Made by a program: the position numbers and the translations under genes. A DNA stretch of 57,585 nucleotides from Streptomyces sp. A012304 (lineage in GTDB: Bacteria; Actinomycetota; Actinomycetes; Streptomycetales; Streptomycetaceae), in the NCBI RefSeq assembly GCF_026008495.1, contig NZ_BQUN01000137.1:1-57585 (forward strand). Direction: 5' to 3'. The notes under the pieces are model-generated. The model was not told the origin of the DNA. It searched no databases and saw only the letters and a list, made by a program, of their open reading frames with translations. This document shows, one piece after another, positions 29,181 through 37,719 of the stretch; position 1 is the stretch's first letter, and every line of letters begins with the position of its first letter.

Positions 29181-30758
29181 ATGACGACGACAGCGCACCC
29201 ATCCGGACAGCCCGGTTCACCCGGCCAGGACGACGCCGAACTCGCCGAGTTCGGCTACAGACCCGAACTCAAGCGCACCCTCGGCAACTTCCACACCTTC
29301 GCCGCCGGCATCAGCTACATCTCCATCCTCACCGGCACCTTCCAGCTCTTCTACTTCGGATACGGCAGTGGCGGCCCCGCCTACTGGTGGTCGTGGCCGA
29401 TGGTCTTCGTCGGCCAGTTCATGGTGGCCCTGTGCTTCGCGGAGCTGGCGGCCCGCTACCCCGTCGCGGGGTCGGTCTACAACTGGTCGAAGAAGATAGG
29501 CAATCCGCACCTGGGCTGGCTGGCCGGCTGGATGATGCTGATCGCCTCCATCGTGTCGATCTCGGCCGTGGCCCTCGCCTACCAGCTGACGCTCCCGCAG
29601 ATCTCGTCGTTCTTCCAGTTCGTGGGCGACGGCACCGGCACGTACGACGTGGCGACCAACGCGGTGATCCTGGCCGCGGTGCTGATCCTGTTCACCACGC
29701 TGGTGAACGCCTTCGGCGTCAAACTGATGGCCCGGATCAACACGGCGGGCGTGTTCATCGAGCTGATCGCCACGGTCGTCCTGATCGTGCTGTTCGCGGT
29801 GCACATCACCCGTGGCCCGCAGGTCGTCATGGACACCCAGGGCACGGGCTCGGGGTACGGCGCCGGGTACCTCGGCGCGTTCCTCGTGGCCTCGCTGGCC
29901 TCCGCGTACGTCATGTACGGCTTCGACACGGCCGCCTCGCTCGGCGAGGAGTCCCTGGACCCCTCCCGCAACGCGCCCCGCGCGATCATCCGCGCGATCG
30001 TCGCCTCGTTCGTCCTGGGCGGCCTGATTCTGCTGCTGGCGCTGATGAGCGTCTCCAGCCTGAAGGGCGACAAGCTCTCCACGGACGGGTTGCAGTACGT
30101 CGTGCTGGACGTGCTCGGCCCGACGGCCGGCAAGGCGATGCTGTGGTGCGTACTGATCGCGGTGACGGTGTGCGCGCTCGCCGTGCACACGGCGGCGATC
30201 CGGCTGGCGTTCGCGATGGCCCGGGACAACAACCTGCCCGCGTCCTCGCTGCTGGCCCGGTGCAGCCCGCGTTTCCAGACGCCGGTGGTCCCGGCCGTGG
30301 TGATCGGCATCCTGGCGTTGGCGATCCTCGTGGTGAACATCCGTCAGCCGCAGATCTTCACCGTCGTCACCAGCATCGGCATCATCATGATCTACCTCGC
30401 CTACCTCGGCGTGACCGGCCCGATGCTGGTGGCGCGGCTGCGCGGGCGGTGGCAGCCGGCGGGCGACGGGAAGTTCTCGCTCGGCCGCTGGGGGCTGCTC
30501 GTCAACATCGTCGCGGTGGTGTGGGGCGCGGCGATGACGGTCAACCTGATCTGGCCGCGCGCCTCGGTGTACAACGCGGCCCCGCCCTTCCACTGGTACC
30601 TGAAGTGGGGCGCCGTGCTGTTCGTCGCCGTGATCGCGGGCGGCGGCTACGCCTATTACTGGTTCGTCCAGCGCCACCGCACCGGCGTCCTCGCCGAGCA
30701 CGCGCTGGAGTCGCCCGCCGCCCCGACCGCTCCGCTCGCCACTCCGGCGGCCGACTGA
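29181..30758 (+). CDS. APC-family amino acid/amine permease
   Basis: This 525-aa intact transporter has about 12 membrane helices and the APC-family pattern of GABA/choline/polyamine permeases. The first helix region is NFHTFAAGISYISILTG, then LCFAELAARYPVAGSVYNW. ATG 29181 follows CACGAGGAGTCC. It is the only clearly functional gene of the betaine locus, lying between the truncated aldehyde dehydrogenase and the broken GMC oxidase. Uptake of choline or betaine is inferred from context only; other amino acids are possible. It may have been kept because it has a use independent of the lost enzymes. Confidence 0.85.
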   Translation: MTTTAHPSGQPGSPGQDDAELAEFGYRPELKRTLGNFHTFAAGISYISILTGTFQLFYFGYGSGGPAYWWSWPMVFVGQFMVALCFAELAARYPVAGSVYNWSKKIGNPHLGWLAGWMMLIASIVSISAVALAYQLTLPQISSFFQFVGDGTGTYDVATNAVILAAVLILFTTLVNAFGVKLMARINTAGVFIELIATVVLIVLFAVHITRGPQVVMDTQGTGSGYGAGYLGAFLVASLASAYVMYGFDTAASLGEESLDPSRNAPRAIIRAIVASFVLGGLILLLALMSVSSLKGDKLSTDGLQYVVLDVLGPTAGKAMLWCVLIAVTVCALAVHTAAIRLAFAMARDNNLPASSLLARCSPRFQTPVVPAVVIGILALAILVVNIRQPQIFTVVTSIGIIMIYLAYLGVTGPMLVARLRGRWQPAGDGKFSLGRWGLLVNIVAVVWGAAMTVNLIWPRASVYNAAPPFHWYLKWGAVLFVAVIAGGGYAYYWFVQRHRTGVLAEHALESPAAPTAPLATPAAD

Positions 30759-30776
30759 GGAGGAGGTCAGCAGCTC

Positions 30777-32128
30777 ATGAGCAGCATCGACGAGTTCGAC
30801 CATGTCGTGGTCGGTGGCGGCACGGCGGGCAACGTGGTCGCGGCCCGGCTCTCGGAGGACCCGGCCGTCACGGTGTGCGTGCTGGAGGCGGGCCCGAGCG
30901 ACGTCGGCGACGACGACGTGCTGAAGCTGGAGCGCTGGATGGGGCTGCTGGAGTCCGGCTACGACTGGGACTACCCGGTCGAGCCCCAGGCCCGCGGGAA
31001 CGACTTCCTCCGGCACGCGCGCGAAGGTGCTGGACGGCTGTTCGTCCCACAATTCCTGCATCGCCTTCTGGGCACCGGCCGAGGACCTCGACGACTGGGC
31101 GGCGGCGGGCTGTACGGGCTGGAGCGCGGCCGACCTCTTCCCGCTGTTCCGGCGGCTGGAGTCGAACGACGCCCCCGGCGACCACCACGGCCGCACCGGC
31201 CCGGTGAAACCGCGCACCCTGAAGGGCGAGGACCCGTGCGGTACGGCCCTGCTGGAGGCGTGCGCGCAGGCCGGAATACCCCACGGTCGCCTTCAACACC
31301 GGCCGGACGGTGGTCCGGGGCGCCAACTGGTTCCAGATCAACGCCGACGAGAACAACGTCCGCCAGTCCTCCTCGGTGGCCTATCTGCACCCGGTCATGG
31401 GCAAGCGGCCCAACCTCGACGTCCGCACCGGGGTGCGCGCCAAGAGGCTCGTGCTGGAGGGGCGGCGCTGTACCGGTGCCGAGTACCTGGACCCGGACCT
31501 GATCCACACCCGGACGGTACGGGCCCGGCGGGAGGTGATCGTCTCGTGCACACCGAACCGGGCCTGGACCGGCCGGACCTGATGTTCCACTACGGGTCGG
31601 TGCCGTTCGACATGAACACCGCCCGGCACGGCTACCCCACCTCCGAGAACGCCTTCTGCCTCACCCCGAACGTGACGAAGGCGAAGACACGGGGGAACGG
31701 TGCGGCTGCGCACACGGGACTACCGGGACAAGCCGCGGGTCGACCCGCGGTACTTCACCCACGAGCACGACGTGCGGGTGATGACGTACGGGCTGCGGCT
31801 GGCCCGTCGCATCGCCGCGCAGCCCGCGCTGAGCGGCTGGGCGGGCGCGGAGCTGGCCCCGGGGCCGGACGTCCGCACCGACGACGAGCTGCTCGACTAC
31901 ATCCGCAAGACCCACAACACCGTCTACCACCCGTCGTGCACCGTGAGGATGGGCGCTGACGACGACTCCTCGGCCCCGCTCGACGCGCGGCTGCGGGTCA
32001 AGGGTGTCGAGGGGCTGCGGGTCGCGGACGGCTCGGTCATGCCGGACCTCGTCGCCGTCAATCCGTGCGTCACGACGATGATGATCGGCGAGAAGTGCGC
32101 GGAACTGCTGAAGGAGGACGCCCGGTGA
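30777..32128 (+). pseudogene. GMC oxidoreductase (choline dehydrogenase type), multiply broken
   Basis: The start ATG 30777 follows GAGGAGG, and the FAD motif VVGGGTAGNVVAARL is intact. Four lesions follow. Near 31014-31024 a CG unit seems to be missing before KVLDGCSSHN. At 31279-31282 an extra C shifts the frame within GIPTVAFNTG. Near 31549 about 60-70 codons are deleted between VSC and HTEPGLDRP. At about 31696 an extra A shifts the frame before RLRTRDY. The C-terminus with the catalytic HPSC segment is in frame to 32128. An intact enzyme would oxidise choline to betaine aldehyde. The 3' end almost abuts the condensin gene on the opposite strand. Confidence 0.88.
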
Positions 32129-32131
32129 TCC

Positions 32132-35100
32132 TCAGCTGGGTCGCTTGTACATCCTCGTCGCCGTGATCTCGCTGTGCCCCGCCTCCCCCGCCTGGGGCTG
32201 CTGCGGCAGTCCCGGGCGGAGGTGTTCCTCCACGCTGATGTACTTCAGGCCCGCCCTGAGGTCCGCGTCGTTGCGCAGCCGGATGACCAGCGGGAACTCC
32301 GCCAGAGCCGTGGTGTCGAACAGGCCGGTGGTGTACAGCAGCTGGACGCCGAGCGCGTCGGACACCGCCCGCTGGAGCTCCAGCAGGTAGGTGGCGTTGG
32401 CGCGGCCGATGGGGTTGTCGAGGAACAGCGTGCCGGCGTGACGGTGCTTGTCGCGGCCCCGGTCGTTCGAGCGCAGGGCCGCCATCGTGCAGTACAGGGC
32501 GATGGCGGCGGTGAGCAGCTGACCGCCGGAGAAGACGTCGCCCATCTGCCCGACGGGGACGCGTTCGGCGCGCAGCACGGCGTCCGGCTTGAGGATCTCG
32601 ACGGCGACGCCCTTGGGCTGGAGGGCCGCCGCGACGCCGCGCAGCAGCAGCGACATCCCGTCGCGCCTCAGGTCGGAGTTCTTCTTGACGGCCGCCCGGG
32701 TCGCCTCGTCGATGACCTCGCCGAGCCGCTCGATGAGGGTCGCCTGGTCGGGTTCCTCGAAGCGGATGCGCAGGAACTCCTGCCCGGACCACTCGCCGAG
32801 GCCCTCCGGCAGCCGGGAGAGCCGCTGCGCGGAGCGCAGTGTGGCGAGCGCGGACTCGACGAGGCCGCGGAGGCGGTCCACGATCGAGTCCCGGTTGCGC
32901 TCCAGTTGCGCCAGCTCGTCCGTGAGGACCCGCAGTCGGGGCGCGAAGGCGTCCGCCCACTTCTGGGCGTGCTCGGGCAGCGCGGAGGCGGGCAGCTCGC
33001 GGATCTGCTGCCGGGCGGGGGTGCGGACCTGCTCGTAGCGTGTGGAGTTGGCATGCCGGACGAGCACGTCGCTCGCCTCGCGGACGGCGGCCTCGGCGGC
33101 GGACAGATCGGCGACGCAGCCGCGCAGCGAGCGGCGGGCCTCGGCGGCGGACTGCCGGGCCTCCTCCAGACCGCCCGGGTAGGGCTCCGGCTCCTCCTGC
33201 TCCTCGTCGGTGGTGTGCTCGCGCAGCAGGTCGCGGAGCATCGCGGCGATCTCGTCGAAGCCGCCGGCCGCGTCCTCGGCGGCCCGGTGCGCCTCCAGCA
33301 GCTCGGCGTGGGCCTCCCGGGCCTGGCTCAACGCCTCGGTGCGGGCGGCGAGTTCGGCGGTCGCGGTGCGCAGCAGCGCCTGGGCGTGCTCGGCGTCGCG
33401 CGGCTGCTGGTCCTCGGGCAGCTCGGTGTGCGCCTCGCCGTCCTCGGGAGCGTGCCGCTCGGCCTCGCCGCGCAGCCGCCCGAGCTGTTCACTCGCGCTG
33501 GACATACGGGTCTCCAGGAGCTGCACCAGCTCCTCCGCGCGCGCGGCGGCGGCCTGCCGGGAGGGTCCGTCGGAGCCGTCGGGTGACTGAAGGAGCTGCT
33601 CCGCGCGCGTGCGGACCTTGTTGCTCAGCCGGTCCAGCTCCGCGCGGGCCGCGCTCTCGTCGCTCTCCGCCCGCGCCTGCTCGGCCCGCAGGTCGGCGCC
33701 GACGCCGACCTTCTCGTACACCTGAGAAGCGGCCCGGTAGGCCTCGCGCAGGGCGGGCAGGGACGCCGTGGGCGCCTCGGTGTCGTCCTCGGGTACGCCG
33801 TCGGGAGCGCCGGCGATCTCGGAGCGCTCGGCGCGCAGCGCACGCGCGGTACGGCGGGCGTCGTCGGCGGCGCGCTGGGCGGCGCGGCGGTCCTCGTCGG
33901 CGGCGCGGGCCCGTTCCAGGCACGTCTGGGCGCGGGCCTCGGACTCGGTGGCCTCGTCGGCGAGTTCGCGCAGCTTGGCCTGCCAGCCGGCGCGCTCGCG
34001 CAGCCGGAACGCCAGCCCGGCGAGGGCGTCGGCGGCGCGGCGGGCCTTCTGGGCGGCTTCCTGCCTCTCGTCGCGGATCTGCGCGGCTTCGGCGGCGGCC
34101 TCGTCGGCCTCCGCGCGCACGGTGCGCGCCTCGGCCAGCTCGGCCTCGGACTCCTCGGCGAACGCGTGTGCGTCGCGGGCGGCCTGCGCCAGCTCGACCA
34201 GACGGCCCGCCGGGCAGCCCGTGCGCCAGGACGCCAGGCGTGCGGCCAGCTCCCGGTCCTTGCCGAGCCGGGCGGCGAGCCGGCGGATCTCCTCGTCGCG
34301 TTCGGTCGCCCGCGCGCGCAGCGCCTGCCGCTCCTCGTCGGCGGCGTGCTCGTCGTGCATGGCCGGGTTCGGCGGTACGAGGAAGACGTCACCGGTGTCG
34401 GCGTCGGGCGCCGGGGTGGGGGCGAGCAGGGCGGCGGCCGTGCCCACCGCGACGGCGGAGCGGGGCAGCAGGGCGGCGTCGCTGAGCGCCTCACGCGCGC
34501 GTGCGTGCGAGTCGGGGTCGGTGATGATCACGCCGTCGACCAGCTCCGGGCGGGCGGCGAGCACGCGCGCGTGGTCGGCGGGGTCGACGGCCTGGGCGAG
34601 GTAGCGCCAGCCGGGCAGGGCGGGGATGCCGTGCTCGCCGAGGAACTCGACCGTGGCGAGCACGTCCGGGCCGGGCGGCAGCAGCCCGCCGTCGCCGAGC
34701 GCGCCGAGGATGCGGGAGTCGTCGGCGGCGGCGGTCCGCAGCTCGAAGAGGTGCCGTTCGGCGGAGGAGACGGCGTCGTCGAGGAGTTCCCGCAGTTCGT
34801 CGGCGTAGCGGTCCAGGTCCTCGGGGGTGAGGCCGGTGCCGTCCGTCTCGCCGTCCTGCCGGGGCCGCGGAATGCCCCCGCGGGGGGTGCTGCCGCCGCC
34901 GGTCAGGCCGAGCAGCTCCGCCAGCCGCTCCTCGCCCGCCAGGGCCTCGGCGATCCGCCGCTCGGCCTCGTACGACCGCTGGGCGGCCGTCGCCGCGTCC
35001 GCCGCTCGGGCCGCGGTGAGTTCGGCGCGGGACTCGGCGGAGGCGGCCTCGCGCGCGTGCTCGGCGGCCCGGCGGGACGCCTCACGCGCGGTGTCCCAGG

Positions 35101-36742
35101 CGGCGACGGCCGTCTTCTCGGCGTCGCTGGCGGCGAGGGCGGCACGTGCCGGGTCGGCGTCCGGGGCGCTGTCGTCCAGCCAGCCGGCGCGCACGGCCTC
35201 GGCGGTCTCCTGCTCGACCTCGGTGAGGCGCTGGCGCAGGTGGCCGGCCTCGCTGCGGGCGCGCTGCGCCTCGGTGGCGGCGGAGGTGGAGTCCCGGTGG
35301 GCGGACTCGCCGACCTCCTGGAGCGCTGCGGAGCGCTCCTCCTCCTCGTTGGCGAGGGTCTCGGCGCTCTCCGCGGCCGCGTGCAGGGCGCGCACGAGGT
35401 CGACGGCGGCCTTGGCGCGGGCGGCGAGGGCCGGGGCGGCGTCGCGTTCGGCCTCCTGGATCGCGGCGGACACGCGCGCGACGCGGTCGGCGGCGGCGCG
35501 GTGGCGCAGTACGGCCTCGGCGGCCTGCCAGGCGGAGTGCAGGGTGCGGGCGTCGGCCAGCTCGCGTTTCTGCGCGGCGGCGGACTTCTCGGCGGCGGCG
35601 AGCGCCAATGAGGCGTGGCGGTAGGCGAGTTCGGCGGCGATCAGCGCGCTGCGTCCGCGTGCGGCCTCGGAGTGGGTGACGGTGTGGGCGGCGGCGGTGA
35701 CCCGCTGGGCGAGGTCGGCGGCCCGCGCCCGTTCCCGGGTGCCCCGCGCGGACAGCCGCCGGGCCAGGGTGCGGGTGCGCCGCTCGGCGGCGGCGTGGAC
35801 GTCACGCGCGCGTGCCCGAGCGTCGGCGGCCTCCACGATCCGCCCGAGCAGGTCCACCGACCCGGCGGTGAAGTCGCGTTCGGCGATGAGTTCGGCGCGC
35901 CGGCCCAGCTTGTTGCCGAAGCCGCTGACGAGGTCCGCGAGTCCGTCGGTGTCGCGGGTGTCCGTCACCGCGCGCAGCAGCAGGTCGGTGAAGTCGGAGT
36001 CCTTCTTGACCGCGAAGAGGCCGGCGGCCTCGCCCTCGTCGGCGTTCATCTCCCGCTGGTAGCGGAAGAGTTCGGGGTCCAGGCCGAGGTCGCCGAGGTG
36101 TTCGATCCACCGGTCGTGGATCTCCTCCCAGTGCACCTCCAGGTGCGGATACGCCTTCCCGGCGTCGGTGATCGCGTCCCGGAAGCCCTTCATCGTCCGC
36201 CGCCGTCCCTGCGCCCCGGACTGGCCCTCGACGGGCGGCCGTACGGCGGTGGACTCGGCGACGGGCAGGTTGTCGAGGCTCAGCCCGGGTCCGGGCCGGA
36301 AGGAGTACCAGGCCTCCGCGAACTTGCGGGGGTCGCTGGACACCTGCCGGCCGCGCCACTCGCTCACCTTGCCGACCACCACGCACTCGCCGGTCAGCAC
36401 GTGCTGCCACTCCAGCGCGACGTGTCCGCAGTCGTCGGCGAGCAGGAACTTGCGCAGCACGCCGGAGCTGGCGCCGCCGAGGGTGTTGCGGTGGCCGGGC
36501 AGCATCACCGAGAAGATCAGCTTGAGCAGGACGGACTTGCCGCCGCCGTTCTCCAGGAAGAGCACGCCGGCGGGCGCGGGGCGGCGCGGCGGACCGACCG
36601 GCTCCTCCTCGAAGAACTCCGCCTGCGTGGGGGCGGGATCGGGCACGACGTCGCCCACTCCCCGCAGGTCAAGCACGGTGTCGGCGTAGCGCGCACCGGC
36701 GGGCCCGATGGAGTAGAGGCGGACCCGGGACAGCTCGTACAT
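32132..36742 (-). CDS. MukB/JetC-like SMC ATPase of a condensin-like operon
   Basis: This 1536-aa protein has an N-terminal ATPase half (Walker A FLENGGGKSVLLKL near residue 65) and two long coiled-coil stretches rich in Ala, Glu and Arg (about 300-620 and 830-1370). A globular hinge-like centre lies between them (about 690-820). The C-terminal half has signature FSGGQ and Walker B LFLDNPIGRA at about 1439-1448. In Walker B the residue after Asp is Asn1443, not the usual catalytic Glu. Size is close to MukB (about 1490 aa). ATG 36742 follows GAGAG. It is the last gene of a three-gene operon with kleisin-like and MukE-like proteins. Chromosome or plasmid organisation is inferred from family; no nuclease gene is present. 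Confidence 0.8.
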   Translation of the reverse strand: MYELSRVRLYSIGPAGARYADTVLDLRGVGDVVPDPAPTQAEFFEEEPVGPPRRPAPAGVLFLENGGGKSVLLKLIFSVMLPGHRNTLGGASSGVLRKFLLADDCGHVALEWQHVLTGECVVVGKVSEWRGRQVSSDPRKFAEAWYSFRPGPGLSLDNLPVAESTAVRPPVEGQSGAQGRRRTMKGFRDAITDAGKAYPHLEVHWEEIHDRWIEHLGDLGLDPELFRYQREMNADEGEAAGLFAVKKDSDFTDLLLRAVTDTRDTDGLADLVSGFGNKLGRRAELIAERDFTAGSVDLLGRIVEAADARARARDVHAAAERRTRTLARRLSARGTRERARAADLAQRVTAAAHTVTHSEAARGRSALIAAELAYRHASLALAAAEKSAAAQKRELADARTLHSAWQAAEAVLRHRAAADRVARVSAAIQEAERDAAPALAARAKAAVDLVRALHAAAESAETLANEEEERSAALQEVGESAHRDSTSAATEAQRARSEAGHLRQRLTEVEQETAEAVRAGWLDDSAPDADPARAALAASDAEKTAVAAWDTAREASRRAAEHAREAASAESRAELTAARAADAATAAQRSYEAERRIAEALAGEERLAELLGLTGGGSTPRGGIPRPRQDGETDGTGLTPEDLDRYADELRELLDDAVSSAERHLFELRTAAADDSRILGALGDGGLLPPGPDVLATVEFLGEHGIPALPGWRYLAQAVDPADHARVLAARPELVDGVIITDPDSHARAREALSDAALLPRSAVAVGTAAALLAPTPAPDADTGDVFLVPPNPAMHDEHAADEERQALRARATERDEEIRRLAARLGKDRELAARLASWRTGCPAGRLVELAQAARDAHAFAEESEAELAEARTVRAEADEAAAEAAQIRDERQEAAQKARRAADALAGLAFRLRERAGWQAKLRELADEATESEARAQTCLERARAADEDRRAAQRAADDARRTARALRAERSEIAGAPDGVPEDDTEAPTASLPALREAYRAASQVYEKVGVGADLRAEQARAESDESAARAELDRLSNKVRTRAEQLLQSPDGSDGPSRQAAAARAEELVQLLETRMSSASEQLGRLRGEAERHAPEDGEAHTELPEDQQPRDAEHAQALLRTATAELAARTEALSQAREAHAELLEAHRAAEDAAGGFDEIAAMLRDLLREHTTDEEQEEPEPYPGGLEEARQSAAEARRSLRGCVADLSAAEAAVREASDVLVRHANSTRYEQVRTPARQQIRELPASALPEHAQKWADAFAPRLRVLTDELAQLERNRDSIVDRLRGLVESALATLRSAQRLSRLPEGLGEWSGQEFLRIRFEEPDQATLIERLGEVIDEATRAAVKKNSDLRRDGMSLLLRGVAAALQPKGVAVEILKPDAVLRAERVPVGQMGDVFSGGQLLTAAIALYCTMAALRSNDRGRDKHRHAGTLFLDNPIGRANATYLLELQRAVSDALGVQLLYTTGLFDTTALAEFPLVIRLRNDADLRAGLKYISVEEHLRPGLPQQPQAGEAGHSEITATRMYKRPS
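34492..34503. repeat. CACGCGCGCGTG palindrome
   Basis: Exact copy inside the SMC-like gene; on the minus strand it falls in the Ala-Arg-Ala-Arg frame of SHARAREAL. Confidence 0.85.
34562..34573. repeat. CACGCGCGCGTG palindrome
   Basis: Exact copy in the SMC-like gene, read on the minus strand as His-Ala-Arg-Val in ADHARVLAA. Confidence 0.85.
35803..35814. repeat. CACGCGCGCGTG palindrome
   Basis: Exact copy in the SMC-like gene, in the Ala-Arg-Ala-Arg frame of ARARDVHAA on the minus strand. Confidence 0.85.
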
Positions 36743-36788
36743 GGCGGACTCTCGTAAGTCTTCGGCAGATCAGGGGGGTGTGCGTGGC

Positions 36789-37667
36789 TCAGGAGTGGAA
36801 GGGCAGTCCGGCGTCGGCCACCAGCTCCAGGTCGTCGGTGTCCTCGGCGGGCAGCAGCGTCGGCGTTCCGTCCGTGACGGGGACGACGCCCAGCTCGAGC
36901 AGTTCGGCCAGGGCGGCGCTGCCGGCCATGTCCCGCACCTGGAGCTGGTAGCGGGCCGTCGTGCGGTACGTGCCGCCGTTGTCGTCGCCGGTCCGCTGGA
37001 GGAAGCCGGAGTCGGTGAGGAAGGAGACGGCCTTGCCGACGATGCCGGTCGTCGAACCGGCCAGTCTGCGCGCGTCCTTGGTGGCGCCGGTGGCGCTGCG
37101 CCGGGCCCAGATCCGCCAGGCGGCCTCCAGGCCGGGCGCGTCGCTGGCCGGGTCGGTGTTCTCGCCCTGCTCCTCCGCCCGCTCCTCCAGCCGGCGGCAG
37201 GCCTGGCGCACGAAGGCATCGACGCCGTTGACGCTGACCCGCCCGATGTAGGAGTCGTCGGCGAGGTCCTCGGGGCGGGGGAAGGCCATCGCGGCGACGG
37301 CGAGGTGCGCGAGGCCGTGCAGGAAGCGGTCCCCGCCGTCGGCGGACGTGCGACGCGCGTAGTCGCCCATGCGCACGGCGAACACCGAGTCCTCGGCGGC
37401 GGTCACGGCCATCCCCGCGCGCGGGGACACCTCCAGCACGACGAGGCCGAGCCCGGCCGCGACCGCGTCGGCGAGCCGGGCGAACGCCGGGTCCTCGCGG
37501 TGGCGCCGCAGCAGCTCGGCGTACTCCTGGTCGCGCGCGGGCTGGAGCTTGGGCTGGAGCCCGAAGGCGACGAGCCGCGCCGCGTCGGCGGCGTCGGCGG
37601 GGGTGACGGTGTTGCTCACCGGCGCGGCGGCGGCCTCCGGTTCACTCCGGTCGACGTGCTCGGTCAC
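36789..37667 (-). CDS. MukE/JetB-like accessory subunit
   Basis: This 292-aa soluble protein has a central segment (FLHGLAHLAVAAMAFPRPEDL, then VNGVDAFVRQACRRLEE) and a C-terminal winged-helix-like part (GIVGKAVSFLTDSGFLQRT and TTARYQLQVRDM). A winged helix at this place is what MukE/MksE proteins use to bind kleisin and SMC. GTG 37667 follows AGGAG. It sits between the kleisin-like gene (53 bp upstream) and the SMC-like gene (46 bp downstream). The assignment rests mainly on gene order and size, because direct similarity cannot be tested here. Confidence 0.65.
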   Translation of the reverse strand: MTEHVDRSEPEAAAAPVSNTVTPADAADAARLVAFGLQPKLQPARDQEYAELLRRHREDPAFARLADAVAAGLGLVVLEVSPRAGMAVTAAEDSVFAVRMGDYARRTSADGGDRFLHGLAHLAVAAMAFPRPEDLADDSYIGRVSVNGVDAFVRQACRRLEERAEEQGENTDPASDAPGLEAAWRIWARRSATGATKDARRLAGSTTGIVGKAVSFLTDSGFLQRTGDDNGGTYRTTARYQLQVRDMAGSAALAELLELGVVPVTDGTPTLLPAEDTDDLELVADAGLPFHS

Positions 37668-37719
37668 GGTGTCGGCTCCTTGCTGAGATGTCGCTCGTCC
37701 TTGGGGTTCCCGGCCGGGT

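Noticed and set aside
25262..32128. All frame breaks in the betaine locus as sequencing errors
   Set aside because: Single-base changes in homopolymers could be errors, but deletions of tens to hundreds of bases and a Cys-to-Arg change in a cluster ligand cannot be explained that way. Raw reads are still needed to settle it.
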